Positions 1-9,153 are shown, counted from the first letter of the stretch. The stretch: DNA of 64,000 nucleotides from DMER01 sp003451645 (GCA_031976175.1 DALYLR010000013.1:1-64000), one strand, 5' to 3'. Numbers and translations are program-made. The notes: generated from the sequence alone by a model not told the origin.

Positions 1-424
1 CCCATCCGGGCATGATGCCCACCCGCGCATGGGTGTCGGCAAAGCGCGCGGCCTCGCTGGCGATCAGGATATCGCATGCAAGGGCGAGCTCGAACCCGCC
101 CGTGATCGCCACGCCATTGATCGCGCCAATGACCGGTTTTCGGCAGGTTTCGACTGCCTTGACCGGGTTTCGGGCCGGTTCTTGCGCGTTTGCAGCCCCC
201 AGGGCCGAGGCATCCGACCCCAATTCCTTGAGGTCCAGACCCGCTGTGAAGGCTTTGGGACCCGCCCCGGTCAGGACCACCACGCGCACCGCGTCACTGC
301 TGTCGAGGGCCGCGAATGTCTCGGCCAAGGCACTGCGAAGGGCGCGATTGAGGGCGTTCATGGCCTCCGGGCGGTTCATAGTGACGATGGCAACGGGGCC
401 GTCATGGCTGATGTGGATGGTCAT
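1..424 (-). CDS. enoyl-CoA hydratase/isomerase (crotonase), C-terminus outside window
   Basis: The visible 141 residues are the N-terminal half of a crotonase-fold enzyme, which typically hydrates 2-enoyl-CoA in fatty-acid or amino-acid breakdown. Seen: the opening NRPEAMNALN, the CoA/oxyanion strand FTAGLDLKELG, and the second oxyanion segment AINGVAITGGFELALACD. The ATG at 424 begins MTIHISHDGP, a usual crotonase start. The gene runs off the left edge, so its C-terminal helices and exact substrate class cannot be judged. It is transcribed divergently from the sulfatase at 734; the 309 bp between them carries a four-unit decamer array. Confidence 0.9.
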   Translation of the reverse strand, partial: MTIHISHDGPVAIVTMNRPEAMNALNRALRSALAETFAALDSSDAVRVVVLTGAGPKAFTAGLDLKELGSDASALGAANAQEPARNPVKAVETCRKPVIGAINGVAITGGFELALACDILIASEAARFADTHARVGIMPGW

Positions 425-733
425 GGGGGCATTGCTCCTGATTGGGGTGCGCCCTTATCCGACAGGGTGGCACTTGGCGCTAGAGTGGCATTGCCGCCCC
501 GTCCCGCTCAAGGGCGCGCCTCATAGGGGCCTTGATGCTTTGCCTCACCTGAGCGGGACACGCTCCTTTCGAGAAAATCGCGTGTTTTACGTAACAAGCC
601 GGAGCGGCAATCGCGGAATTCCGCCATTTTTGCTCCGTATACGGCCGAAATCCTGTGTCGTTTTGTTTCGTTCTGTTACGTTGTGTTACGTTCGCTTGGC
701 GAAAGACCAGGGTTTTGTGCTATCGCACGCCCC
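425..733. promoter_or_regulatory. divergent intergenic region with decamer array
   Basis: This 309 bp gap separates the crotonase and sulfatase starts and should hold promoters for both. Four consecutive 10-bp units of the form GTNNCGTTNN occupy 655-694, ending about 40 bp before the sulfatase ATG. A further copy, GTTTTACGTAACAA, lies at 583-596. One unit per helical turn is what a cooperatively binding regulator would need. The same architecture recurs at 53461-53500. No regulator is identified. Confidence 0.6.
655..694 (+). repeat. array A: four tandem decamers GTNNCGTTNN
   Basis: The units are GTGTCGTTTT, GTTTCGTTCT, GTTACGTTGT and GTTACGTTCG, in exact 10-bp register. The reverse complement gives NNAACGNNAC units, matching array B at 53461-53500 in number, period and core. 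On that strand both arrays are followed by AGG, then TTTCG, and about 60-70 bp later by another ACGTAA-core site. Position upstream of a coding start favours an operator; no binding protein is known from the sequence. Confidence 0.75.
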
Positions 734-2203
734 ATGAACATCCTTCTTGTTACGCTGGATCAGTTTCGGGGCGACATGCTGGGTGCTGCCGGCCACCCGA
801 TCGTGCGCACGCCCAATCTGGATCGCCTGGCGCGCGAAGGTGTATTGCTCAAGAGGCATTACACCCAGAGCGCGCCGTGCAGCCCGGGCCGGGCTTCGCT
901 CTATACGGGCATGTACCAGATGAACCACCGGGTAGTGGCGAATGGCACGGCGCTGGATGCTCGCTTCGATAATGTGGCCCTGGCGGCCCGGCGGGCGGGG
1001 TATGAGCCAACCCTCTTTGGCTATACCGATCAGGCGGTCGATCCCCGTCAGGCGCGCGGCCCAGACGACCCCAGACTCCAGCATTACGAGGAGGTGCTGC
1101 CCGGCTTTGTCATTGGCCACCGCCTGGCGGCGGAGCGGCCGGTGAGTTGGATGGCTTGGTTGCGGGAGCTCGGCCACGAAATCCCGGCTGACCCGGACGA
1201 GGTCCTCCTGGGGGAGCCCTCACGGCCCGCTGAGCACTCCATGGCCGCGTTCCTGACTGACCGGTTCCTGGACTGGCATCGGGCGCAGACGCGGCCTTGG
1301 TTCGCGCATCTGTCGCATTTCCGCCCGCACCCGCCTTATGCCGCCGCAGGGCACTATACCCGGGCCTACGACCCTGATGCGGTGCCCCTGCCAGCCGCGC
1401 CGCGGCCTAGGGCCCCGGAGCCTTTCCACGCCGGCCTCTTGCGCTGGGAGGTCTTGCAAGCGCCGCAAGAACTGCAAGCGCTCCGCCACATGATCGCGCA
1501 GTACTACGGCATGATCTCGGAGGTCGATGCGCAGCTCGGCCGCGTCTGGGCGGCGTTGGAGGCCTCGGGCCAATGGGAGAATACCCTCATTGTCGTGACC
1601 GCCGACCATGGCGAGCAATTGGGCGAGCACGGCCTCAAGCAAAAGGCCGGGTATTTCGATCCCTCCTATCACATCCTGGGCCTTGTCCGCGATCCGCGCC
1701 ACCCACAAGGCCATGGGAAGGCCCTCGAGCGCTTTACCGAAACGATCGACATCTTCCCAACCCTCTGCGAAGCCATGGGCATCCCAGTGCCTGCGCAATG
1801 CGACGGCGTGCCCCTCACCCCGTTCCTGGAGGCCCGCGAACCCCCTTGGTGGCGTGAGGCCGCGCATTGGGAGTTTGACTGGCGCTTCGGCTTTATCGGC
1901 AAAGGCCCGCATGACTGGCCGTGGGACCGGCGGCTGGAACGTCAAAGCCTCGCTGTCCTGCGCCGCACGGATGCGGCTTATGTGCAATTTGCGGATGGCC
2001 GCGCGCTGGCCTTCGATTTGGCGCAAGACCCCACCTGGCGCACGCCTCTAGAAGACCCCGCGCGCCTGCTTGCGCTGTCGCAGGAGATGCTCACCTGGCG
2101 AGCGCAGCATATGGACCGCACGTTGACCGGGCTCTTGATTGAGAATGGCGGGATCGGCCGCTGGCCGCCCATGCCTCAAGGTTGGGGTGCGTCCGCCACA
2201 TAG
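734..2203 (+). CDS. sulfatase-family hydrolase, phosphonate monoester hydrolase-like
   Basis: This 489-residue alkaline-phosphatase-superfamily hydrolase probably cleaves a sulfate monoester, phosphonate monoester or phosphodiester. The formylglycine motif CSPGR is at residues 49-53 followed by ASLYTG. The N-terminal metal site includes D9 (TLDQ), and the second metal site is TADHGEQLGEHG. The segment MNHRVVANGTALD and the C-terminal stretch LTWRAQHMDRTLT resemble the PMH/arylsulfatase subgroup. Start chosen at 734 because MNILLVTLDQ is the usual opening; an in-frame upstream start at 683 would add 17 atypical residues. Formylglycine formation needs a modifying enzyme not seen in this window. 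The class III aminotransferase follows 67 bp downstream. Confidence 0.85.
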   Translation: MNILLVTLDQFRGDMLGAAGHPIVRTPNLDRLAREGVLLKRHYTQSAPCSPGRASLYTGMYQMNHRVVANGTALDARFDNVALAARRAGYEPTLFGYTDQAVDPRQARGPDDPRLQHYEEVLPGFVIGHRLAAERPVSWMAWLRELGHEIPADPDEVLLGEPSRPAEHSMAAFLTDRFLDWHRAQTRPWFAHLSHFRPHPPYAAAGHYTRAYDPDAVPLPAAPRPRAPEPFHAGLLRWEVLQAPQELQALRHMIAQYYGMISEVDAQLGRVWAALEASGQWENTLIVVTADHGEQLGEHGLKQKAGYFDPSYHILGLVRDPRHPQGHGKALERFTETIDIFPTLCEAMGIPVPAQCDGVPLTPFLEAREPPWWREAAHWEFDWRFGFIGKGPHDWPWDRRLERQSLAVLRRTDAAYVQFADGRALAFDLAQDPTWRTPLEDPARLLALSQEMLTWRAQHMDRTLTGLLIENGGIGRWPPMPQGWGASAT

Positions 2204-2270
2204 CGGCGCCGTCAAGAACCTGCCTATACTCAATCCTCAAGACTCAAATCCCCGCTCCGGAGCGCCGCCA

Positions 2271-3668
2271 ATGACCGCCACAGTTCACAAGCTTAGCAAT
2301 GAGCAAGTGCGCGATATCGAGACCATGATCCACCCCTATACCAACCTCGCCAGCGTGCGCGAGGCGGGTCCCTTGGTTATGGATTCGGGCAAAGGCATCT
2401 ATGTCTATGACAGTCAGGGCAAGGAATATATCGAGGGCCTCGCCGGTCTTTGGTGCAATGGGCTCGGCCATGGCGAAGAGCGGCTGATCGAGGCTGCTGT
2501 CCGGCAAATGCGCCGCCTGCCCTACGCGACCGTCTTTGCGGGCAAGAGCCACGAGGCCGGCATCGCGCTCGCCGAGAAGCTCAAAGAGATCGCGCCGATG
2601 CCGACATCCAAGGTGTTCTTCGCGGCCTCAGGCTCCGAGATCAACGACACCCAGATCAAGCTTGTCTGGTACTACAACAATGCACTCGGGAGGCCGCAGA
2701 AGAAAAAGATCATCTCCCGCCATAAGGCCTATCACGGCGTCACCATGGTCGCGGCCTCGCTGACCGGCCTGCCCAACAACCACCGGGACTGGGATTTGCC
2801 GCTCGACTTCATCAAATTCACCGATTGCCCGCATTACTGGCGCAACGCGGAAGCAGGCGAGAGCGAGGAGGACTTCTGCAAGCGCCTCGCCGCCAATCTC
2901 GAAACGCTGATCCTGCGCGAAGGACCGGACACGGTCGCCGCCATGATCGCAGAGCCCGTCATGGGCGCTGGTGGCGTGATCATCCCTCCTATGACCTACT
3001 ACGCCCATATTCAGCCGGTGCTCGCCAAATACGACATCCTGTTCATCGATGACGAGGTCATTTGCGGCTTTGGCCGTACCGGTAATCTCTGGGGCGCGCA
3101 GACCTATGGTATGCGGCCGCACACGGTGTCTTGTGCCAAGCAACTCTCCTCCGCCTATGCGCCGATCGCCGCGATGCTGGTACCTGAGGACATGTATCAA
3201 GCGATGCTCGATGAAAGCCGGAAGATCGGCACCTTTGCGCATGGCTTCACCTATTCGGCGCATCCGGTCGCAGCGGCAGTCGCCAACGAGACGATCGCCA
3301 TCTATGAGGAACGCAACATCGTCGGCCATGTGCGCAGCATGGCCCCCTTGTTCCGCAAGCGGATCAAGGCGCTCGAAGCGCTTCCTCTTGTCGGCGAGGG
3401 CGATGCCATCGGCCTTGTTGGCGTGGTCGAGCTCAATGCCGACAAAGCCGCCAAGCGCAATTTCGAGCCCAAGCAACTGGTCGGCCCCGCTCTCGTCAAA
3501 TTCGCCGAGAAGCATGGCCTTCTGACGCGCTCGCTTCTGCATGACCGTCTCGCCTTCTGCCCGCCCATGATCATTACCGAGAGCGAGATCAACGAAATGT
3601 TCGACCGCTTCGAGAAAGCCCTGACGGATTGCGAAGACTGGGTGCGGCGGGAGGGGCTGCGGGGTTAG
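2271..3668 (+). CDS. class III PLP aminotransferase (omega-amino acid/diamine type)
   Basis: This 465-residue cytosolic transaminase probably moves an amino group from an omega-amino acid, diamine or amine to pyruvate. Seen: VYDSQGKEYIEGLAGLWC at the N-terminus, FFAASGSEINDTQIK (cofactor phosphate region), HKAYHGVT, IAEPVMGAGGV, the aspartate site LFIDDEVICGFGRTG, and the likely Schiff-base lysine in CAKQLSSAYAPIAA. Start at 2271 (MTATVHKLSN) fits the family's short leader. It sits 67 bp after the sulfatase on the same strand and may be co-transcribed. The substrate cannot be told from sequence alone. Confidence 0.88.
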   Translation: MTATVHKLSNEQVRDIETMIHPYTNLASVREAGPLVMDSGKGIYVYDSQGKEYIEGLAGLWCNGLGHGEERLIEAAVRQMRRLPYATVFAGKSHEAGIALAEKLKEIAPMPTSKVFFAASGSEINDTQIKLVWYYNNALGRPQKKKIISRHKAYHGVTMVAASLTGLPNNHRDWDLPLDFIKFTDCPHYWRNAEAGESEEDFCKRLAANLETLILREGPDTVAAMIAEPVMGAGGVIIPPMTYYAHIQPVLAKYDILFIDDEVICGFGRTGNLWGAQTYGMRPHTVSCAKQLSSAYAPIAAMLVPEDMYQAMLDESRKIGTFAHGFTYSAHPVAAAVANETIAIYEERNIVGHVRSMAPLFRKRIKALEALPLVGEGDAIGLVGVVELNADKAAKRNFEPKQLVGPALVKFAEKHGLLTRSLLHDRLAFCPPMIITESEINEMFDRFEKALTDCEDWVRREGLRG

Positions 3669-3710
3669 CGCATCCCGAAAAGTGTGAAGCGGTTTTCGGA
3701 TAAGATGCGC
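3668..3710. repeat. palindromic element between convergent genes
   Basis: A 43-bp hyphenated palindrome has outer arms GCGCATC/GATGCGC and inner arms CCGAAAA/TTTTCGG around a short loop. It overlaps the last base of the aminotransferase stop and lies 11 bp from the aroC stop, so it may terminate both transcripts. From memory, near-identical elements with a CCGAAAAGTG...GGTTTTCGG core are dispersed in Rhizobiales and other alphaproteobacteria. No second copy was seen in this window. Confidence 0.75.
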
Positions 3711-3721
3711 GTCAGAAAAGT

Positions 3722-4813
3722 CTAACCGCATTGGCCGCGATGGCGCAGCGCGTGGTCAGCCAAGACGATCGCCATCATCGCTTCGCCGACAGGCACCGCC
3801 CGGATGCCGACGCAAGGGTCATGACGGCCCTTGGTCAGAATATCCGTCTCATGACCCTGCACATCGATGGTCCGGCGCGGCGTCAAGATCGAGGAGGTCG
3901 GCTTCACCGCAAAGCGGGCCACAACCGGCTGGCCGGTCGATATCCCGCCGAGAATACCACCTGCATGGTTGGACAGGAATTGCGGCCCTGACCGCATTTC
4001 ATCGGCATTATCCTCGCCCGAGAAGGCAGCAGCGGCAAAGCCCGCACCAATCTCAACGCCCTTGACCGCGTTGATACTCATAAGGGCAGAGGCCAAATCC
4101 TGATCGAGCTTGCCATAAAGCGGCGCACCCCAGCCGGGCGGCACACCCTCGGCTAACACCTCAATGATGGCGCCGGTTGACGATCCCGCTTTGCGCACGC
4201 CCTCCAGGTAATCCCCCCACCGTTCCGCGGTTTGCGGATCAGGGCACCAGAACGGGTTTTGTTCGCAGGCGGACCAATCCCAGCGCGCGCGGTCAATAGC
4301 GTGTGGCCCCATCTGGATCATTGCGGCCCTGACCGTGACACCTCCGGGCACAAGGTGGTTCAGCACCTTGCGTGCAACTGCGCCTGCGCCAACGCGCGAG
4401 GCTGTCTCCCGCGCCGATTGCCGCCCGCCGCCGCGGTAGTCGCGCACACCATATTTGGCCCAATAGGCATAGTCAGCATGGCCTGGCCGGAATTTGTCGC
4501 GGATGCCGCCATAGTCCTTGGAGCGGGCGTCCTGATTATCGATGTGAAGCGCAATCGGCGTTCCCGTGGTTAGTGGTCCGGCCATTCGCTCATCGGCGAA
4601 AGTGCCGGATAAGATGCGGACCGTGTCCGGCTCCTGGCGCTGGGTCACGAATTTCGACGTGCCCGGCCGCCTGCGGTCGAGCCAGGGTTGGATGTCTGCC
4701 TCGCTCAACGGGATGCCGGGTGGGCAGCCATCAATCACGCAGCCGATCGCGGGCCCGTGGCTCTCGCCCCAGGTCGTCACGCGGAACATGTGGCCGAAAC
4801 TGTTAAACGACAT
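3722..4813 (-). CDS. aroC: chorismate synthase
   Basis: AroC converts 5-enolpyruvylshikimate-3-phosphate to chorismate, the last shikimate step, using reduced FMN. The 363-residue length is normal. Signature segments are GESHGPAIGCVIDGCPPG near the N-terminus, FRPGHADYAYWAKYG, RGGGRQSARETASRVGAGAVA (flavin and substrate binding) and the C-terminal GRHDPCVGIRAVPVGEAM. The ATG at 4813 gives the standard MSFNSFGHMF opening. It is convergent with the aminotransferase and divergent from the MBL gene at 4887. Confidence 0.97.
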   Translation of the reverse strand: MSFNSFGHMFRVTTWGESHGPAIGCVIDGCPPGIPLSEADIQPWLDRRRPGTSKFVTQRQEPDTVRILSGTFADERMAGPLTTGTPIALHIDNQDARSKDYGGIRDKFRPGHADYAYWAKYGVRDYRGGGRQSARETASRVGAGAVARKVLNHLVPGGVTVRAAMIQMGPHAIDRARWDWSACEQNPFWCPDPQTAERWGDYLEGVRKAGSSTGAIIEVLAEGVPPGWGAPLYGKLDQDLASALMSINAVKGVEIGAGFAAAAFSGEDNADEMRSGPQFLSNHAGGILGGISTGQPVVARFAVKPTSSILTPRRTIDVQGHETDILTKGRHDPCVGIRAVPVGEAMMAIVLADHALRHRGQCG

Positions 4814-4886
4814 CGCAGATTTTAAGCACAGCCCGCGTTAATCGGCTATAAACGATCCGGGGACAATGGTTCAGGAGGGACATCTC

Positions 4887-5801
4887 ATGCGCGCCTGGCT
4901 CCGCATCACGCTTTGGATACTGGCCGCAATCGCCGTCGCTGCGGGTGTGGCCTATTGGTGGCTGATCCTCGCAGGCGACGGGGAGCCCGGCCAATTCAGG
5001 CTCGACATTGCGGAATTGCGCGCCGCCGCCAACGAAGTGGCTGGCGGCAAGCCGGTCGAGGTGCGGGTCGAGCATGTCGCCAGCGGCGAGATGCCCTTGG
5101 CCTTCACGCGCTCGGCCGCCGGGTGGGAGGCCAGCGTCTTCCCGTTCCAGTCCTATCAAGTCGTGCGCGACGGCCGGCCATCGATCATTCTTGAGACCGC
5201 CTATGACGAAGAGGCGGCCAAGCAAAGCGGCGCCACCTTCTTCGACCGGGAAGCTTTCGGTCGCGTGCTGAGCGCGATGGCGCAGGCGGAGGCCATCGTC
5301 GTCACCCATGAACACCTTGATCACATGGGCGGGCTGGTAACGGCCAAGGACCTCGACACCATCTTGCCTCGGGCCGTCCTCAACAAGGAACAGCTGACGA
5401 GCGATGTTCCATTCGCAGCGAAACTGCCCAAAGAGGCGCAAGACCGCGTGAAGCCCCTTGAGTATGACGGTCTCCATGCGCTGGCGCCGGGCGTTGTTCT
5501 GATCAAAGCGCGCGGGCATACGCCGGGCAGCCAAATGGTTTATGTGCAGCGCGCAGACGGTAAGGAATACCTGTTCCTCGGCGATGTCAGCTGGAAGATG
5601 GCCAATATCGATTTGGTCCGTGAGCGGCCGCGCCTTGCGACCTATGTCATTGGTGAGGATCGCGTGGCGGTGCTCGCGCAAATGGCGGCAATCAAGGCGT
5701 TGAAGGATGCCAACCCAGCGCTCCACATCATGCCCGGTCATGACATGGCGGTGCTGGACGCAGCCCTCAAAGAGGGCTGGCTTATCAAGGGCTTTAAGTA
5801 G
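4887..5801 (+). CDS. membrane-anchored metallo-beta-lactamase-fold hydrolase
   Basis: This 304-residue protein has an N-terminal membrane segment (about residues 5-28, hydrophobic and ending YWWLILAG) and an MBL domain. Metal ligands are visible in THEHLDHMGG, in the later ARGHTPGSQ, in FLGDVSW and in MPGHDM. The start at 4887 is decided by AGGAGG at 4873-4878, eight bases upstream; the ATG at 4866 lies before that site. The domain probably faces the periplasm as a soluble hydrolase on a membrane anchor. The substrate is unknown. It converges with fabI, the two stops being 2 bp apart. Confidence 0.8.
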   Translation: MRAWLRITLWILAAIAVAAGVAYWWLILAGDGEPGQFRLDIAELRAAANEVAGGKPVEVRVEHVASGEMPLAFTRSAAGWEASVFPFQSYQVVRDGRPSIILETAYDEEAAKQSGATFFDREAFGRVLSAMAQAEAIVVTHEHLDHMGGLVTAKDLDTILPRAVLNKEQLTSDVPFAAKLPKEAQDRVKPLEYDGLHALAPGVVLIKARGHTPGSQMVYVQRADGKEYLFLGDVSWKMANIDLVRERPRLATYVIGEDRVAVLAQMAAIKALKDANPALHIMPGHDMAVLDAALKEGWLIKGFK

Positions 5802-5803
5802 GG

Positions 5804-6634
5804 CTACTCGTCCTTGAACTCGCTGAGCAGTGCTGCACTCTGCTTGGCGCGATCGGTCGCAAGCATGCCGACCGCATGATAGCCGCCATCGACATGGTGG
5901 ACTTCGCCCGTCACCGCGCGGCCCAGGTCCGAGAGAAGGTAGAGGCCCGCATTGCCGACCTCCTCGATGGTCACGTTCCGGCGCAGCGGCGCATTGTATT
6001 CGTTCCACTTCAGGATAAAGCGGAAGTCGCCAATGCCTGCCGCCGCCAAGGTCTTGATCGGCCCGGCGCTAATCGCATTGACCCGGATTCCTTGCCGGCC
6101 CAGATCCTCGGCCAAATAGCGCACACTGGCCTCTAAAGCTGCCTTGGCCACACCCATCACATTGTAATGCGGCATGACCTTCTCGGCCCCGAAATAGGTC
6201 AGCGTCAGCATCGAGCCGCCTTGGGTCATCAATTTCTCAGCCCGCTGAGCAACGGCGGTGAAGGAATAGCAGGAGATGTTCATCGACATAAGGAAATTGT
6301 CGAGGGTCGTATCGACATAGCGCCCTTTGAGTTGATCCTTGTCGCTGAACGCGATCGCATGGACAACAAAATCCAACTGCCCCCAATCTCGGCGCAAGCC
6401 CTCGAACACCTGATCCAAGGACCCCATATCGGTGACATCGCATTGGTAGAGGTTCTTCACCCCCAACTCCTCGGCCAGCGGCAGCACCCGCTTCTTCAGC
6501 GCATCGCCTTGATAGGTTAGCGCTATCTCGGCGCCCGCAGCATGGCAGGCCTTGGCGATGCCCCAGGCGATCGAGCGGTCATTCGCGACGCCCATAATCA
6601 GCCCGCGTTTTCCTTGCATCAATTGACTTGGCAT
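5804..6634 (-). CDS. fabI: enoyl-[acyl-carrier-protein] reductase (NADH)
   Basis: FabI reduces trans-2-enoyl-ACP in the last step of each fatty-acid elongation cycle. Seen: GKRGLIMGVANDRSIAWGIA (NADH-binding loop typical of FabI), CDVTDMGSLD, VHAIAFSDK, and the catalytic tyrosine/lysine segment YNVMGVAKAALEA. RVNAISAGPIKTLAA is also diagnostic. Length is 276 residues from the ATG at 6634, preferred because a GGAG lies about ten bases upstream; an ATG at 6655 would add seven residues. Being FabI-type, the enzyme would be expected to bind triclosan-like inhibitors; that is family knowledge. Confidence 0.95.
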   Translation of the reverse strand: MPSQLMQGKRGLIMGVANDRSIAWGIAKACHAAGAEIALTYQGDALKKRVLPLAEELGVKNLYQCDVTDMGSLDQVFEGLRRDWGQLDFVVHAIAFSDKDQLKGRYVDTTLDNFLMSMNISCYSFTAVAQRAEKLMTQGGSMLTLTYFGAEKVMPHYNVMGVAKAALEASVRYLAEDLGRQGIRVNAISAGPIKTLAAAGIGDFRFILKWNEYNAPLRRNVTIEEVGNAGLYLLSDLGRAVTGEVHHVDGGYHAVGMLATDRAKQSAALLSEFKDE

Positions 6635-6711
6635 TCGAGAGCTCCAGCGCTGCACGTGTTTGACGCGGGACGCTAGAGAAATTGCCCCGGCGGGTCAAAC
6701 GCCAGCGCGCC

Positions 6712-7740
6712 CTATTCCATGTCCTTGCGGGGATGATAGGGGTTGAGCTGCTCCCACCGCCGGACGGCCTCGGCGAGCGCTGGGTTGAGCTTATCAGGTA
6801 AGCGCACCACGAGACTCACCAGTTGATCGCCCGCCTCTTGCACGCCTTGGGCAGGCACACCTTTGCCTTTGAGCCTGTAAACATCACCAGAATTGGCGTT
6901 TTCAGGGATCGTCATCGTGACAGGACCGTAAAGTGTCGGAACCTTGATCCGGGCGCCCGAGAGCGCCTCCAGCAAAGTCACCGGCAAGTCGAGCCGCACA
7001 TCGCGTCCCTCGCGGCGGTAAAAGGGATGTGGCTCTATCGAAATTGTGACCAGCGCGTCACCGTTCGGTCCATCGAGCAGCCCCTGCTCGCCCAACCCTT
7101 TGAGCCGGATGACCTGACCTTCGCGCACGCCCGCAGGGACCTTGACGTCGAAGCGTTTGCCATTTGGCATCTTGACCCGCCGCAAGCCGCCCAAGACCGC
7201 TTCCTCGAAGGTGATACTCAAATCATAGAGAAGATCGAGCCCCTTGCGCGTGCTACTAGGCTTGCTGTCGCGGCGCTCGTCGGCGAAGAACTCCGCAAAC
7301 AGATCATCGACACGCCGCCGCCGCCGGTTGTCAGGATTGGAATGCAGCCCAAAGGCTTTCTCAAAGGCCCAGCGGATGGCCTTGGAAGCGCTGTTAATGC
7401 TCCCCGTGCTCGCGGGTCCGGCGTGGCCATTGGTCGAACCATTTGCATGAGGCTGTGGCGCGACCTGATCCCAGGCATCGGCCCTCGTGCGCGGACCGTC
7501 TGCCTTGCGAGGGCGCGCATCGCCGTTCCCGTCGATCTCTCCACGATCGTACTGACCCCGTTTCACAGGGTCGCCCAAAATCTCATAGGCAGACGTGAGA
7601 ACCTTAAACCTGCGGCCACGATCGGACGCGCCTTCGGGCGTGTCTGGATGCCACCTTTTGGCCCCCGCCCGAAAAGCCTGTTTGATCTCGTCATCCGAGG
7701 CCCCGCGGGGGACCCCTAGAACTGAGTAAGGATCATGCAT
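6712..7740 (-). CDS. DnaJ-family co-chaperone without zinc finger (CbpA-like)
   Basis: The J domain covers residues 1-70, with the DnaK-stimulating motif in KRWHPDTPEG. A Gly/Asn/Arg-rich linker runs to about residue 150, where RRRRVDDLFAEFF stands out. The C-terminal substrate domain begins at LDLLYDLSITFEEAVLGG and includes VKVPAGVREGQVIRLKGLG and ALSGARIKVPTLYG. No CxxCxGxG zinc repeats are present, so it is a type II J protein like CbpA rather than DnaJ proper. The 342-residue length fits. It lies upstream of fabI on the same strand with a 77-bp gap. Confidence 0.9.
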   Translation of the reverse strand: MHDPYSVLGVPRGASDDEIKQAFRAGAKRWHPDTPEGASDRGRRFKVLTSAYEILGDPVKRGQYDRGEIDGNGDARPRKADGPRTRADAWDQVAPQPHANGSTNGHAGPASTGSINSASKAIRWAFEKAFGLHSNPDNRRRRRVDDLFAEFFADERRDSKPSSTRKGLDLLYDLSITFEEAVLGGLRRVKMPNGKRFDVKVPAGVREGQVIRLKGLGEQGLLDGPNGDALVTISIEPHPFYRREGRDVRLDLPVTLLEALSGARIKVPTLYGPVTMTIPENANSGDVYRLKGKGVPAQGVQEAGDQLVSLVVRLPDKLNPALAEAVRRWEQLNPYHPRKDME

Positions 7741-7874
7741 TGATCAAAGGGCTCTACTGGCAATTGGGGCACGGTCCCGCAAACACGCATCCAGGGGTCC
7801 CGCATACTGGCGCATGCGAGCCTTGGATGCGCTACCATACTATGCCACACGAACTCAGATCAAATCGTTAAGCG

Positions 7875-9017
7875 TCAGGGCTTGGGCGTTTGCGCTCCAC
7901 CCGCGACCAGGGATTCCGCAATCGCGCGCTCGGCGGGACTAAGTTGCGCACTCACCCGCTCCAACGCAGCCGACGCCGCGGCATTCTGCTGACCGGCGCC
8001 AAGTTTGTACCAACGAAATGCTTCTATCAGGTCGGTTCCCGTCGCCTGTCCGCGCTCATACATATAGCCAACACGGTATTGCGCCTCTGCCACGCCTTTG
8101 ACCGCCGGACCGCGCCACAACCGTAATGCGTCCGACTGCTGACCTGCCTGGTAGGCGGTCCAGCCAGCCTGCAAGAGATGGCCGTCCTGAGGCGCCAAAG
8201 TCGCAGCCGCTGCCGGATTGAGCGGCTCCATCGGCGGCACGTTGACCCTCCTGGGTTTGGCTGCCGCCTTGGGTTTGGGCGGCACGTCAACCATTGGCGT
8301 TTCCCCGGCAGGCTCTCGCTTGCCACGCTTGCGGTCGCCCGCCTCGACAACCGGCTTTCCAATCACCATACCGGATTGCAGGCTCAGCGCTGATATAGAT
8401 TCGCCTGCCGCGACCGCCGGCTTGGCAAGGGCCGGTGCGGGCGCCGTTGAGGCGGAACCTGCGCTTTGTCCAACCTTGCCCTGCGCGGGGACAAACCCGT
8501 TGCGGGCAGCACGTTCGTAAAGGGCGCGTGCACGCTCAGGGTCCTTTGGCACGCCCAAACCTTGTTCGTAGAGTTCTGCCAACTTGACCATCGCAATCGA
8601 CAGGCCGCCATTGGCTGCCAAAGCGTACCATCGCGCGGCTTCTTCTGGGTCTTTCAGCGTACCTTCGCCGTTGAAGTGCATTTCGGCGACATTGGCCATG
8701 GCGAGCACCAAGCCCTTGCGCGCCGCCTCGGTGTAATAATCGAGCGCACGTTCGAAGTCGCGCTCAACCCCTAGGCCTTTGCGCAACATGTGGCCAGCAT
8801 TGCGCATGGCAGCGAGGTCATTCTCATCCGCAAGCGTACGCCAAATGCGAAAGGCGGTTTCAAAATCGCCCGCATCATAGGCGGCCGTTGCCTGATCAAA
8901 GCGCCGTGACTTGTCGGCCATTACGGTCGACGGACCACATGCCGCAAGCAGCGACACCGTGATCAACGCCGCTACGACCCTGATCGACCTTAGGGACAGC
9001 GAAACCCGATGCGTCAT
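7875..9017 (-). CDS. Sel1-repeat lipoprotein
   Basis: A 380-residue predicted lipoprotein: basic N-terminus, hydrophobic segment, then a LLAAC lipobox with Cys27. Several Sel1/TPR-like repeats follow, for example AMRNAGHMLRKGLGVERDFE, MANVAEMHFNGEG and MVKLAELYEQGLGVPKDPE. A proline/lysine-rich linker (about residues 180-265) precedes another repeat pair including YRVGYMYERGQATG. Sel1 repeats generally scaffold protein contacts at the envelope; the partner is unknown. The ATG at 9017 was chosen over an upstream TTG at 9035. It is divergent from pdxH. Confidence 0.82.
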   Translation of the reverse strand: MTHRVSLSLRSIRVVAALITVSLLAACGPSTVMADKSRRFDQATAAYDAGDFETAFRIWRTLADENDLAAMRNAGHMLRKGLGVERDFERALDYYTEAARKGLVLAMANVAEMHFNGEGTLKDPEEAARWYALAANGGLSIAMVKLAELYEQGLGVPKDPERARALYERAARNGFVPAQGKVGQSAGSASTAPAPALAKPAVAAGESISALSLQSGMVIGKPVVEAGDRKRGKREPAGETPMVDVPPKPKAAAKPRRVNVPPMEPLNPAAAATLAPQDGHLLQAGWTAYQAGQQSDALRLWRGPAVKGVAEAQYRVGYMYERGQATGTDLIEAFRWYKLGAGQQNAAASAALERVSAQLSPAERAIAESLVAGGAQTPKP

Positions 9018-9153
9018 CTCAAACCGCACTTCCAATCACAGATGCAGGCGCGTCACTCGCGCGCGATGTGAATCGAGGAGATTATGCTTATAGTGCGGGC
9101 GATGTCACTTGCCAGAATGAATTGTGACCATACCCGGAGTTTTCTCAAGACCA

